Source: Achatina immaculata
Taxonomy: Eukaryota > Mollusca > Gastropoda > Stylommatophora > Achatinidae
Length of the DNA: 64,000 nucleotides
Assembly (NCBI GenBank): GCA_009760885.1
Contig: CM019707.1
Span: forward strand, 30,813,687 to 30,877,686
Direction: 5' to 3'
The position numbers and the translations under genes are program-made. The notes under the pieces were generated by a model. It saw only the letters and a list, made by a program, of their open reading frames with translations, searched no databases and had not been told where the DNA came from. Below, in pieces: positions 44,301 through 55,180 of this stretch (position 1 is the first letter of the stretch; every line of letters begins with the position of its first letter).

Positions 44301-44939
44301 ATTACCCTTGACTTGGTATGACTCCTGCTTTGTTGCAAGTTTCCATAACAATTATGTTTTCCCATTCTGCCCATGAACTGAGACACACTAAACTACACTG
44401 CACATGTAGCTCTAAATACATAAAGGGGGAAAACACCAGTTTACTACATGCAGTACTAGCACTACACATAACTTAACAGAATGGAAAAATGGAGACAAAC
44501 CAGTAAAACAAGTTAATGAACACACACAACTGCACACGCACACACGCACGCACACACACACACACACTTACATAAAAAGGAAAATTCATACAAAAAAAAA
44601 GGAAACATCCATGTACACACATCTGTACATAAAAAAGGAAAATGTTAAATACACACACTCATATATTAAAAGGAAACTCCATGTACACACACCCATGCAT
44701 AAAAAATGGAAACATCCTAGACAACAACAAAAATGACAATGATAAACATGAATGAACTTATCAAGAGATGGACAGAAGACAGCAGGTCTAGTTATATTAT
44801 TCAAACATGAAGAGATGGACAGAAGACAGCAGGTTTAGATGTATTATTCAAACAAGAGAAAGAGTGAACAGGAAAGCTATCGCTGATAATAACCACTTGG
44901 AAAACCACAAACTCTGATTTCCTGGATCTGTTGACTAAA
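44301..44939. other. Intron N-M with (CA)n and short direct repeats
   Basis: A (CA)n-rich tract lies at ~44,521-44,570. It is followed by three degenerate copies of a 'gtacacacatctgtacataa'-type unit to ~44,700, and a direct duplication of 'agagatggacagaagacagc' at ~44,766 and ~44,811. No gene. Confidence 0.75.
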
Positions 44940-45180
44940 TCACATATCTTTTTCTTCTTCTTCTTCATCTTCTTCAAAACATTCCCAGACATCAAGTTGG
45001 ATTATCTTGAAGAAAAGCAGCAGTCGACCTGAGGCTGTCATATGCACAGGCATGTCATACAGCTCTGCCCGAACTGATGATGGCCATGTGTAACTTTTCC
45101 GTTCCTCATATGCAGGGTAATCCTGCGGCAGAAGCTGGTCTGTCATTATTCCAGTACCACATGTGCAGTTTATCAGCTGT
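44940..45180 (-). other. Unassigned short open frame, possible exon or pseudogene
   Basis: The minus strand from ~45,146 encodes MTDQLLPQDYPAYEERKSYT, WPSSVRAELYDMPVHMTASG and then runs into a Glu-rich stretch produced by a (CTT)n microsatellite. A second overlapping frame opens MATADKLHMWYWNNDRP. Amino-acid composition and base use look more coding-like than the surrounding intron, but I recognise no family and no phase-1 splice pair links it to filamin. It could be a decayed retro-pseudogene or a skipped alternative exon. Confidence 0.3.
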
Positions 45181-45545
45181 GGCCATCTTCAACTTGTCAT
45201 GCATGTGAATCTCAGTCTTCTATTGCCAGCGTGACAACTAAAAATCTTAACTTGCTCTTTTCTGTCCAGCAGTTTACCCATCCAAATACACTCATTTTAA
45301 CTTATCATCCAGCTATTAAGAGATCAGAACTGACAGAATTCATGGAACTTCACCATAACTGCAAGCTGATCTTCAATTCTCCTCCAGTTATGTTAGAATT
45401 TTTTTTAGTTTTAAATACTGAAAATGATGGATCCTAACAGAAAGAATGGCTGTAAATAAACAATGATGGCACACTCTTGTTCACAAAAAATAAAAACCCC
45501 AAAAAACCACAAGACTTCAGGACAATGAACCCATAATTCACTTAC

Positions 45546-45686
45546 TGTTAAAACACACAGGGTTGTCCTTGGTTGCCGAAGAAGGCATCTCACTGATGAT
45601 CAGCTTCCTCATGTCGAAGGCTTTGGTGACAAATGGTGAGCCACTTACTTCCTGCTCTGCAAACTTCACCTCTATGGTGTACTCAC
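45546..45686 (-). CDS. FLN: Filamin exon N (141 nt): end of Y0, start of X1; shared by both isoforms
   Basis: The acceptor is ctaacttttag, the donor TTAACA|gtaagt; phase 1. It encodes GEYTIEVKFAEQEVSGSPFV, then KAFDMRKLIISEMPSSATKD and NPVCFN. GEYTIEVKF...VSGSPF is the last strand pair of repeat Y0. Both possible upstream exons, O (LEEAG|) and the alternative exon at 46,086-47,121 (PGEKG|), end in a lone G at phase 1 and give the same Gly-Gly/Gly-Glu join, so this exon is the natural convergence point. Confidence 0.96.
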
Positions 45687-46085
45687 CTAAAAGTTAGAAT
45701 GAAAATTTAGAAAATGTGAAGTGTAAACCACACAGAGAATAGAGTCTTGGGGGGAGAGCAGCACAGTTCTCAGTGGACAAGACTTTCATGTAAAAGCAAT
45801 ATAATTAAAAATCTGTAACCGAAGATTTGTGGTCAATGGAGGTGTAAAACTGCATTCCTAAAATATTCCTTCTTGTCACTGTGATTTATAAGGCTTTCAC
45901 AACCGCTGCCTAAATATTCGCAACACCCCAAAAAATCACTTTTCACATGCTATTTTTAGTCAAAGGTCAAAAGTTACAGTATTTAAAACTGAGCTAGAAA
46001 TCTGTAAGCCCATTAATTCTGCCACGAAGTCTTTTTCCTAAAATATTTTACCACAACAAAAACAGTCTCACTGTAACTGTGATAC

Positions 46086-47121
46086 CTTTCTCTCCTGGAG
46101 GAATGCTGCTTCCAGAATGAACATAAGACTGCAGACTGGCTGCAGCAAGTGAAGATTCTTTCTGAGCATGAAAGTGATGCCCAGCCACAGCTCCTGAAGT
46201 ACTTTCACCAACAGCTACTGAAGACACATGCCTGGGTGCACCACTGTATGGTTTTCTGCTCAATCCATCTTCCTGGAAAGACATTTCGGACCTATCTAAG
46301 CTGGTATTGAAGCTTCTAGCAGGCTCATGCCTTTGGTGGGAGTATTCACCTTCTTGGCTTCTTTGATGGTGGGTTTCATGAGTTACAGGAATTCTTTCAT
46401 AAACAACATGGTCACCACTGGTCACAGATGGGCTGTTGGCCACAGACTTGCTACTTCTTGAACTCCTGGTGGATGATGTCTCAGCTGACATGGTGGTGGT
46501 TGTCACTGAAGCCACCTTGCTACTTCCTTTATTGATCATGGTACTGCTTCTCTGTGGGGCAAACACATTCCTTTTCTGAGACTCCACTGGTGAGAGAGTC
46601 CAGTTGTTGGTTGTGCTGTTGCTTGAGCTGATGATGGTGTTGGCGCTGCCACTGTTATCTAACCCTCTGTCCTTCGCCTTCCTTGAAGACGACTTGTTGG
46701 TATAAACATAATTCTCTTCTGTAATTTGACTTCCAGCGTGAGATCCATGATGCTTCTGTTGTCTCCGGACATTCTCGCTGACTACGCTGTTGAGATCATC
46801 ATCCACCTCTCTTATTAGAGGGGAAGGCCTTCCTTTGTAATGCCCTTCATAGCTGCTCCCATCTGAAGCATGCAGGGGCATCGAATTTGGGCCAGGGAAA
46901 TTAAATGCAAACTTGTCTTCATCTTCTCCTCCTGAGATGTAGTGATAGGCGGCAGCATCTCCACCTCGGATTGCGTGAAGATTCTGGCTGCCTCCAGGAA
47001 CAGCTCTAGAAAATGAACCACCACTGAAAGCTTCTCGAGACTCCTTTCGGGATGAACTGAAGTTGGAGAAATGTTTCTCTTCCTGGAAAGCATAGCTTTC
47101 ATGTGACATAGCTGACCTCAT
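46086..47121 (-). CDS. FLN: Alternative filamin exon with its own ATG (Ser-rich unique N-terminus)
   Basis: A 345-codon open frame starts at ATG 47,121 (context CCACAATGA; in-frame TAG three codons upstream) and ends at donor GAGAAAG|gtatca, phase 1. It joins exon N in frame as IPPGEK-G-EYTIEVKF. The sequence opens MRSAMSHESYAFQEEKHFSN and is rich in Ser, Thr, Gly, Asn and His (SSRKESREAFSGGSFSRAV; SSTRSSRSSKSVANSPS) with no Ig fold, signal peptide or membrane segment, so it is probably disordered. Base composition is higher in GC than the flanking intron. It probably makes a short filamin lacking the actin-binding domain. Alternatively, an acceptor GGTCAG|CT at 47,111 would make a 1,026-nt symmetrical cassette exon between O and N, disrupting Y0. 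Confidence 0.88.
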
Positions 47122-48285
47122 TGTGGACTACTTTGTGTGTGTGTGTAAATTTTCTTAAATGAATGTTGATATATACTAAGCTAATCTGATAAACCACAAC
47201 AAAGTACACTTTTCTAGCGTGAAGAATAAAATGAATTTAAAATGCTTCCAAATTCCAGATATTCGATTGTGAATCGTGAAAAAGTATTCTTTCCTAAAAT
47301 GTTTTTAAGATGCTGAATATTTCAGAAAAGCAATGAAATATCCAAGTTCATAAGTTGACATTAACTGCGGGACTATTTCACTGCAAATAGGTACATCCGT
47401 GAACTCCCCTTATCCACGTCACATGTGAATTCCACCAGGTTACATCTATTATAGTTTCTCCTTTGTTAATCACAGTTTAATCATCAAGCCACTAAGTCCT
47501 GAATCTTGCCACACACAAAAAAACTTATAAAACTGCTGTATAACAACGTTTATCCTGATCTTTTAATTCCACACTGAATGCACACTTGAATATGACGACT
47601 TCTTGGACGGCAGTAACACAGATGTCGTTGAGTCAGGCCATCTACATCGAGCATATAACGTGGGGGATGCACCTAAAGAGGGGAGAGGCAGTGCACAAGA
47701 TCAACACCGAACCATCTCTTGAAAAAACAGATGCTTCACCATTGCTCAGCTGCGTTGTACCGGCTCACACACATTTTTTCTCCTCCGCTTTTCAAATATT
47801 TGCTCTTCACAAAAAAAAAAAAACCTCATTCCCAGCAATGAGACAACTTTTAAAAAATGTATGGCGTGGGCTTCATTTTGTCAGCAACTTCCAGAACTGT
47901 TTCAGCTAAAAATCTATTTGCACTAAACACTCCTTAACACCAGAAAAAGAAGGAAAATCTCTGGATTATCACTGGGACCAAACAACAACAAAAAAAATGG
48001 GAAGGGAGGACATGAGATGCTGCAAATGCCAGTTACAGTTATTACCACCATTGTATCCCTCCACGATCTCTATCTTATCATATAGCCTATATCACCTGGA
48101 GCAAAAATATAAGAGCTCTCCATAACAGAAGTATGTAAATCTGCCTTCTGACATCCAATGCTTGGTCACTGAGATCGAGTGTACTTTTGTTCCTGCTCAA
48201 TGACAAGGTTTCAAGTTTCTTTTTTTTTCAAGGAAAACAGGCTACAAAAAAAAACTATACTTTTCTTCCAGTCTAGCAGTTCAGT
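47122..48285 (-). promoter_or_regulatory. Region expected to hold the short-isoform promoter or 5' UTR
   Basis: Immediately upstream of the alternative ATG on the minus strand. There is a possible 3' splice site (cacacacacacaaag|TAG) 9 nt before the ATG, suggesting a spliced 5' UTR. No convincing TATA box or initiator was identified. The location rests only on the alternative-exon model. No transposon was recognised here, unlike most introns in the window. Confidence 0.25.
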
Positions 48286-48289
48286 GTGT

Positions 48290-48560
48290 TATCAAATTAA
48301 AAGATATCTAGCAGGTCAGAGCATTATCATATCACCTATAGCCAAATGAATGATATCTAGCAGGTCTAGGCATTATCATATCATCTATAGCCAAATGAAT
48401 GATATCTAGCAGCTAAAGGCATTATCATATCATCTATAGCCAAATGAAAGATAATCTAGCAAGTCAGAGCATTATCATATCATCTATAGCCAAATGAAAG
48501 ATAATCTAGCAAGTCAGAGCATTATCATATCATCTGTAGCCAAATGAAAAATATTTAACA
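48290..48560. repeat. ~56-bp tandem repeat, about 5 copies
   Basis: Each unit contains 'gcattatcatatcatctata', 'gccaaatgaa' and 'gatatctagcaggtc' or a close variant. Degenerate relatives continue to ~48,800. Confidence 0.88.
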
Positions 48561-49264
48561 CATATTGAAAAAAAATATGTAGCACATCGGTGTAATATCT
48601 TATCTCCAGAAGCCAAATTAGAGATATTCAGAAAGTCAGTGCAATATCATAACTCATGTAGTCAAATAAAAGATGCATGCAGTATCATCTCATGTAGTCA
48701 AATAAAAGATATCTAGTAAGTCAGTGTTTCATCATAGAACGTGTAAAGATCACTTGGAAGACATCTCTAGTAGGTCACTGCATTATGATATTGCCTGTGA
48801 CCAGCTAGAAGGCAGACTAGAAGGTAGGTCAGTCTTATCTCACAACATTCCTAACTTCCAAACAAGTCAAATACAGCAGGTCACCATTTTATCTTGTCAG
48901 TGTGAGGATGACACAATAATCACCTCCCACTGTGATTATCAGCAGTGATTATCATCAAAGTCTTCTTATAAGATATCTCCGTCTGCCTCTGTTTCTTTCA
49001 TGACTGTAAGCCTACGCCTGAATAAGATGTTTTCATCTAATGATGTTTTACTTTTAATCTGTGCTCATGTCACCTTCTTTTCCCTTTGTTGTATCTCCAA
49101 TCTAGGTCCCTATTCTGCGTCTATGCTTAAAAAATAAACGAACATTCTAGGCAGAAGAATAACACTAGGAGGTTTCAAACGAACCTCACGAGCTTCCATT
49201 TGTTCATCTATTTTTTTTATAATCATAATGACTGAATACTTGCCCTTCCATGTAAGACCATTCT
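48561..49264. other. Filamin intron O-N, nothing recognised
   Basis: Degenerate extensions of the preceding repeat, then unique sequence; no gene evidence. Confidence 0.4.
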
Positions 49265-49745
49265 GATGCTCAGTCAGTCAGTCATTTGCGTGTCCCTTGC
49301 GGAACTCTGCTCTCCCTAACAGTAGTTTTGGGTGAATGTGAGAATGTAATAAAAGTTTATTTCATGTAACTGCATAAACCAGAATATGGAGTGTATGGAA
49401 AGAAATGGGTTATTAATTATTTACTTATTCTTTTTTTTTTTGGTGGGGGTTTTCATGCATATTCTGTTCAATAACAAATGCTGGATATCTGTGACTGAAT
49501 GAAAGTTGTATGATGAAGGGCAGAATTGTAGACGGACCTGCGTGCCCAATTCTTAACTCTTCTAACAAAAAGTCTGTTCGTTCGTTCTCCTGTAGGCCTC
49601 TCGGTTGTAAGATGCTGTCCTGTTGCTGATGCATCCACTCGCAGATCACCAAAGATGTCTTGCAGCCATCTTCACCTTGGTCTTCCTCTTTGTCTTTTCC
49701 CCATTATATACCCTTCCAAGACTGTCTTCTCTAAATTCTCATGAC
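49265..49745 (-). mobile_element. Non-LTR retrotransposon 3' end (family 3), split by an insertion
   Basis: The minus strand has the GRVYNGEKTKRKTKVKMAAR-like decayed family-3 C-terminus at 49,585-49,745. The matching terminal tail (GAGTTCCGCAAGGGACACGC) reappears at 49,270-49,320. The ~260 bp between them includes the AATC-type element, so this is a nested insertion. Confidence 0.72.
49485..49580 (+). mobile_element. (AATC)-type retroelement 3' end, copy 3 (nested)
   Basis: It contains 'tgtatgatgaagggcagaat', 'gacctgcgtgcccaattctt' and 'aactcttctaacaaaaag', but the AATC tail is replaced by GTTCGTTCG. It sits inside the family-3 fragment. Confidence 0.72.
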
Positions 49746-50689
49746 GTTTAATATCCCAGAGTTACAACATTAAGCTCCCAACAGCACGAAATCTCACCTC
49801 CACCATCAGGACTAATTTCAGGTGTTTTTTCTCTGTAGCACCACTGAGTAAGCGCACAGCAAACTGAAACTTCACGTGACTGATACAGCAAACTGAAACT
49901 TCACGTGACTGATACAGCAAACTGTAACTTCACGTTTCTTTTTTTTTTTTTCAGTGAAGCTGTTTCTATTCCTGGCACAGACTGAATACAGACTAGATTA
50001 TCTTCCTCCATGGATCTGTCGGATGTTTAATCAGTGGAAAGTACATAAAGTCCAAGACGCATGCTTGTCGAAAACAAAGGTTCTCCACTCCCTGCTACTC
50101 TTCTTTCAAACGATCTATGTTTGACCGCGCTAAAGATTGTGAAAGATAAGAGAACTTTTTCAACCCTTGAATGAGCGATTTAAATGTGTATTTTTCTGTC
50201 TTATCCCAGAAGGCAATACATGGATTCATCAAACTGAGGTATCTTGCCACTACTTACTTACATTGCCAAAGCCGTTTTGGAAAGACTGCGGGAAAATGAA
50301 GAGCGGGAATGGAAGAACAATATAAATGTGAAGAGACTGCTGGAGCTAGGACAAATTAAGGCTGCTGGTTGGAAATCTGAACCGTGTGCCAGAAAACGCA
50401 TTGTAAAAAACCAACACTTGATGAGAACTAAACATACTCTTGGGTGGATGCTGCGGTATGCGGCGGAGCATATATGGGGCTGTTCTGAATGCAATGACGC
50501 CGAAGTCTGGTTTTGAACCTTTGAGTCAGATTGTGTAATCAGTCTTCGGCTGCTGGGTCGACATATCAAATCTTTGACCCTGACCCCACACAAAACTGCT
50601 TCTGACTCCATCTATTTCATACTTTATAAAACTTGTACGAACTCCCTGTAACTGCGAGCTGTTGTTCTTTGTAGCCGGTGCTGAAGAGA
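49746..50689. other. Filamin intron O-N, nothing recognised
   Basis: It includes a direct duplication of 'cagcaaactgaaacttcacg' (three copies, ~49,856-49,935). A 90-codon plus-strand frame at 50,244-50,516 has no known domain. Confidence 0.4.
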
Positions 50690-50830
50690 TGTTGAGGCAC
50701 AGGATCGTATCGGCGTGGGGGCGGGTTATGGCGGCTATTTTTCAGCCCAGGAGTACAGTTAAAAAGCAGGGGGTGCGCAATGCTTCTTTAGCAGACTCCA
50801 CCACCATGAAGACTATGGCGACCCCTACTT
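50690..50830 (-). mobile_element. SINE-like fragment (S3/S4 group)
   Basis: Shared blocks with 59,630-59,870 and, inverted, 54,965-55,180: 'ggcggctatttttcagccc', 'aatgcttctttagcagactc' and 'caccaccatgaagactatgg'. No pol III box in this part. Confidence 0.65.
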
Positions 50831-52619
50831 TATAAAAAAGATCTATAGCTTTCCAGACTTTTATTTTCCTTCTGTTTTACAAATTCTGAGACTTGATCTT
50901 TCCAGTTATCCGTTCCTTGGTGCCTCATACCTGACTCTCATTCTCGACTAATCAATGGTTCTTTGAATTTCTGTCGTGTATTCTTGAATCAGGGTTGTTC
51001 TTATTCAGAATATTATATAAGCAGTATCAAACCAGTTCATCTAGAAAGTGGTGGTGATGATATCTGGTTATATGCGGGAACTGCGGACTAGTATGACTCT
51101 TTATTCTTCTCTATTCAGCTTCAACCACTCAGCCATCTAAACAAAAGCGACTGGTTGCCTCAATGAACCCCATCGTCAGCAGGAGTCCTTCACGCGTGCC
51201 CCCGTTTTCCATCCACTCTTTACCCCGAAGCCATTATGTCTCCCTCTCTCTCTCTGTCTCTCTCCCTCTCTCTGTCTCTCTCTCCCTCTCTCATTTCCGA
51301 TGACACATCAAAGCGAAATACTCGGTGCTCTCCCTGCGAACAACAAAGGCAGTTTTTGTGTGTGTGTTTTATGTTCTACCACGACAAAGACCACGGTGAC
51401 CTCTGCCTCTGTCGCCAGACTGTTGTGACCCAGCCTGTTTCCGTGGAAGGATTTCTAAGCAGAGAGACTGCGGTCTTAGCCGATCGCACTTTCTCGCTCG
51501 GCAGATCTTGAGCTCTCTTTACATACGATGTCCCGTATAGAAACTTCTGTTTGTCTCTGCCTTCAAACTACGATGTTCGTGATTACCTGAACAACTTCGG
51601 CCTCCTTTCACCAGTCGCCCCCACCCCCAACCCTTTCCCTCTGTCCTAGAACTGCACAGTCAGTCTGTCGTTTTCTAAAGACACTTCCCCGCCAATACAA
51701 GATGAAAGGTTCCCACGAAACACGGTGCGAGTGTCGATCTACTTTAGACAGCTAACACAGTGTCTTGCCAGAGCAAACAAGGAGTACTGCACCCATTTCG
51801 AGAACGCAGCACAACGTTATGCGCCATTCTCAAGAAACAAGCCATTGAAATAAGTGTTTAAGCCAAATATACGTTATTTTCTCATAACCTCTGCTAAATG
51901 TATTATAGCGTCATACTATGGAATATACCAGATAATGCGTCGTTTTTACTTCACTATTTTTAACGTATTTCTTTTGGTCGCATAGTCGTCATTTTAACTC
52001 TTTATTCTTTCTGTTTTTTTTAAGTGAAAATATGTCTTAACTCTTTAGCTATCGTTTATCAACGATCATTACTCTTTATGACCAGTTTGGCGCTATAATC
52101 CTGTGACAAAGCTGTCAGAGACAATCGGGCTCAATTAGAAAGTTTTTCTTTATCTGTTACGTTTTTTAATGTTTGTCTTAAATTACATATAACAATCGTA
52201 AAGAAAAAAGGCAAAATAATAATGATAACCATATTTACAACAGCTTGGGCAAGAAAACGAATAAAGTTGTAGATAAACCATATTTTTAAATGTGCTGTGG
52301 GCAGAAATCATGGCTACCGACGATAGAACAAGATAAATAAATTGCCAAAGGAATCTTAAATTCTTGACAAACACCATTTTAAAAAAATTTTAATCCTTAA
52401 AATAATTTCTCAGATGTGATAATTCTCATGTTTGCCAAGTAGGTTTACCAATTTAAGGAGAATCATTGCTTAGTTGGCAACCCTATATGAAGTTTATCCA
52501 GAGTCAATGCCAGTCTATATAGCGACTTGAGCAATGCTTAAGTAATCTGCATTAAACTGCTTCTCAAAGGTCAGTACTGCTGTCTGCGTCTTAGTCGGCT
52601 GTCTAATTGTGGTAATTGC
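50831..52619. other. Filamin intron O-N, unique sequence
   Basis: It includes a (TC)n run (51,241-51,295) and a relatively GC-rich unique stretch (51,100-51,850). No exon with filamin phase or motif was found. This is the longest apparently repeat-free stretch near the alternative exon, so an upstream 5' UTR exon or promoter could lie here, but nothing in the sequence proves it. Confidence 0.35.
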
Positions 52620-53715
52620 TTTTCTGAAGTATGTCTACTCAGTGACTGGCCTACTCAGTGACCAGTCTACTTAGAAAAGAGACTGGCCTAATCAATGACT
52701 GGTCTACTCAGTGACTGGCCTACTCAGTGACTGGCCTACTCAGTGACCAGTCTACTTAGAGACTGGCCTAATCAATGACTGGTCTACTCAGTGACTGGCC
52801 TACTTAGAGACTAACCTAATCAATGACTGGTCTACTCAGTGACTGGCCTACTCAGTGACTAGTCTACTTAGAGACTGGCCTAATCAATGACTGGTCTACT
52901 CAGTGACTAGTTTACTTAGAGACTGGCCTAATCAATGACTGGTCTACTCAGTGACTGGCCTACTTAGAGACTAACCTAATCAATGACTGGTCTACTCAGT
53001 GACTGGCCTACTCAGTGACTAGTCTACTTAGAGACTGGCCTAATCAATGACTGGTCTACTCAGTGACTAGTTTACTTAGAGACTGGTCTAATCAATGACT
53101 GGCCTACTCAGTGACTAGTCTACTTAGAGACTGGCCTAATCAATGACTGGTCTACTCAGTGACTAGTTTACTTAGAGACTGGCCTAATCAATGACTGGTC
53201 TACTCAGTGACTGGCCTACTCAGTGACTAGTTTACTTAGAGACTAACCTAATCAATGACTGGTCTACTCAGTGACTGGCCTACTCAGTGACCAGTCTACT
53301 TAGAGACTGGCCTAATCAATGACTGGTCTACTCAGTGACTGGCCTACTCAGTGACTAGTTTACTTAGAGACTGGCCTAATCAATGACTGGTCTACTCAGT
53401 GACTAGTTTACTTAGAGACTGGCCTAATCAATGACTGGTCTACTCAGTGACTAGTTTACTTAGAGACTGGCCTAATCAATGACTGGTCTACACAGTGACT
53501 AACCTACACAGTGACTAACCCACACAGTGACTAACCTACACAGTGACTGGCCTGCTCAGAGACTGGCCTGCTCAATGACTGGTCTACACAGTGACTAACC
53601 CACACAGTGACTAACCTACACAGTGACTAACCCACACAGTGACTAACCCACACAGTGACTAACCTACACAGTGACTGGCCTGCTCAGAGACTGGCCTGCT
53701 CAATGACTGGTCTAT
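52620..53715. repeat. 16-bp minisatellite with higher-order structure, ~68 units
   Basis: The base unit is ACTGGCCTACTCAGTG. Variants ACTAGTTTACTTAGAG, ACTGGCCTAATCAATG and ACTGGTCTACTCAGTG follow each other in fixed order, giving 48- and 64-bp higher-order units. The last ~200 bp shift to ACTAACCTACACAGTG units. The array ends ~40 bp from filamin exon O's 5' splice site. Confidence 0.97.
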
Positions 53716-53753
53716 TCAGAGAAGGAACTGTCTGTCTGAACATGATCACTCAC

Positions 53754-53837
53754 CTGCTTCTTCCAACATGTACTCCACACGAAACTGGTCATCCACCAGC
53801 CTGGTCAGCTTACACGGGATACGCCTTCCAGACGGTG
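53754..53837 (-). CDS. FLN: Filamin exon O (84 nt): middle of Ig repeat Y0, most upstream exon seen
   Basis: The acceptor is ttgaatgttgaag, a weak pyrimidine tract, and the donor GAAGCAG|gtgagt; phase 1. It encodes PSGRRIPCKLTRLVDDQF, then RVEYMLEEAG. It has the PxGxxxPC....F.VEY....AG framework and the 84-nt size of exons K and C. It joins exon N as EEA-G-GEYTIEV. It is followed within the intron by a 1.1-kb minisatellite and the alternative exon. The upstream partner exon (144-147 nt class) is outside the window. Confidence 0.92.
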
Positions 53838-54964
53838 CTTCAACATTCAAAAGCAAAATATATACATATATTCAACCATGTCATCCTCATAATTAAGACA
53901 ACCCAAAACAAGCATGAACACACATAATGACCAACTAAACTATAAAAGAGCCCAAAAATGTATTCGGTGCAAGACTGGGGGGACAAAAAATCCCCTAAGT
54001 GCAGACTTGAAAAGGCAAGATAAAATTAGTCTACCCACGTGACCACTTCCATGTTTATTTTTAAAACTCTCTAGTTGTTTTTATGTAGTGTACCGCCACC
54101 TCACACATTCAGGTTTTTGTACATACAGGTAAGAGAGCTAGGAGACCTTAAAGAAAAAAAAACATGAAAAGTCCACGCCCAGTATATGACCCCATATAAC
54201 AAGGCTAAAATCTTTCTCTGTCAGTCTATGCCTGCAAAACTCGAGCCAGCAGTTTATTTTTAGATTAAAGTTCCATATCAGCGCTATCTTATCTGACAAC
54301 TCCCTCTGCGGTAAATGACGATATAGACTACCAGTTTTGGAAACGCCATCTGATATTGTGATTTCCACTTATACTTTAACCCTTTACTATCCTATGCCAA
54401 AGCTTTATTGAAACAAACCAATTTTTGGCGTCCCGGTTTAGTTTAGATGCTTCTCACTGTCAGGATGGGGGAGAAAAAAATATATACTTGACAAAAATGT
54501 ATTTATTTTACACTTTAATTACATTTAAATTTCACTTAGCAAATCAAAATGCTAGAAAAGAAAGAAAAGTCAAAATAAAATCATAGACAACCACACTTGA
54601 GAGAAAAGTTGATGGGGGGGGGGGGGGAGAGAATGGTGTAAATATGTGGATAACATTGCAATGTGGACACGAAGAAGTTTGCCCAAGAACACGGTAAAAG
54701 CAAAGTTACTGAGCAAAGGTTCACTGCGATCAATCTTCCTTGTGGAGATGTCACCGGAATGATGAGCAGTCAGACAAGCAGCTGTTTATTTTGTACACTT
54801 TAGTGAATATCATCTGATGCGCGTATTCTTAGCAAATACAACAGAAAACTACGCCTACACACACACAGTGACCGGTTTAAAACAAGCGATTGTGAAAGAC
54901 AGGACGCCACATCTCTGCTACAGGGAGTTCACGCCTGTGTGTCATCTGATAATCAGCGACCCTT
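53838..54964. other. Filamin intron upstream of exon O, nothing recognised
   Basis: Unique AT-rich sequence with a G-run at ~54,613-54,627; no exon seen. Confidence 0.4.
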
Positions 54965-55180
54965 GACTGACATGCTAGCGTCAGGGTTGGAGAACTTTGG
55001 CTGATCAATACCCTGTGTCACCTTTCGGTTGGTACCTACCAGTAACAGGCTTAGCCTGGTTAACGGGTCAGGGATCGCCATAGTCCCCATGGTGGTGGAG
55101 CCTGCTAAAGAAGCCTGCTTTTTGGCTTCATGCAGAGACTGGAAAAAAAACAGCCATTGTAACCTGCTCCCAATCCGACA
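54965..55180 (+). mobile_element. SINE-like element (S3/S4 group)
   Basis: It contains 'gctagcgtcagggttggaga', 'taccagtaacaggcttagcc', 'atggtggtggagcctgctaa' and 'ttcatgcagagactgg'. The same order, inverted, occurs at 59,630-59,870, and the 'gtggagcc...gaagtg' part is the unit amplified at 61,226-61,555. No open frame of note. Confidence 0.7.

Larger units (their letters stand above)
2893..53837 (-). other. FLN: Filamin gene, internal part (15 rod exons plus one alternative exon)
   Basis: This is the span of the filamin gene seen here. Filamin is a cytoplasmic actin-crosslinking and mechanosensing scaffold. The family has an N-terminal actin-binding domain, many ~90-residue Ig-like repeats and a C-terminal dimerisation repeat; only the middle rod is in the window. 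The exons join at phase 1 throughout (2,016 nt). Introns are 8,067, 3,985, 2,617, 8,523, 2,974, 527, 3,160, 8,009, 2,214, 985, 1,386, 660, 1,999 and 3,823 nt in transcription order. Two repeat flavours alternate: X repeats begin with a DASxAGxG-like motif, and Y repeats carry a GPxGxxVP-like motif. The order is half Y0, X1, Y1, X2, Y2, X3, Y3, part of X4. No exon was found above 53,837 or below 2,893, so the flanking introns exceed 10 kb and 2.9 kb. Family identity is very secure; assignment to particular vertebrate repeat numbers is not. Confidence 0.95.

Noticed and set aside
46048..46085. Continuation of the alternative exon's frame past 46,086 (ITVTVRLFLLW then stop)
   Set aside because: It lies beyond a good GTATCA donor that gives a perfect in-frame join to exon N; read-through would need intron retention.
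47586..47909. 107-codon plus-strand frame upstream of the alternative filamin exon
   Set aside because: No domain recognised, low-complexity A-run inside, and on the opposite strand to the gene.
50244..50516. 90-codon plus-strand frame (MPLLTYIAKAVLERLRENEE...)
   Set aside because: No family recognised; opposite-strand frame is even longer; no splice or promoter evidence.
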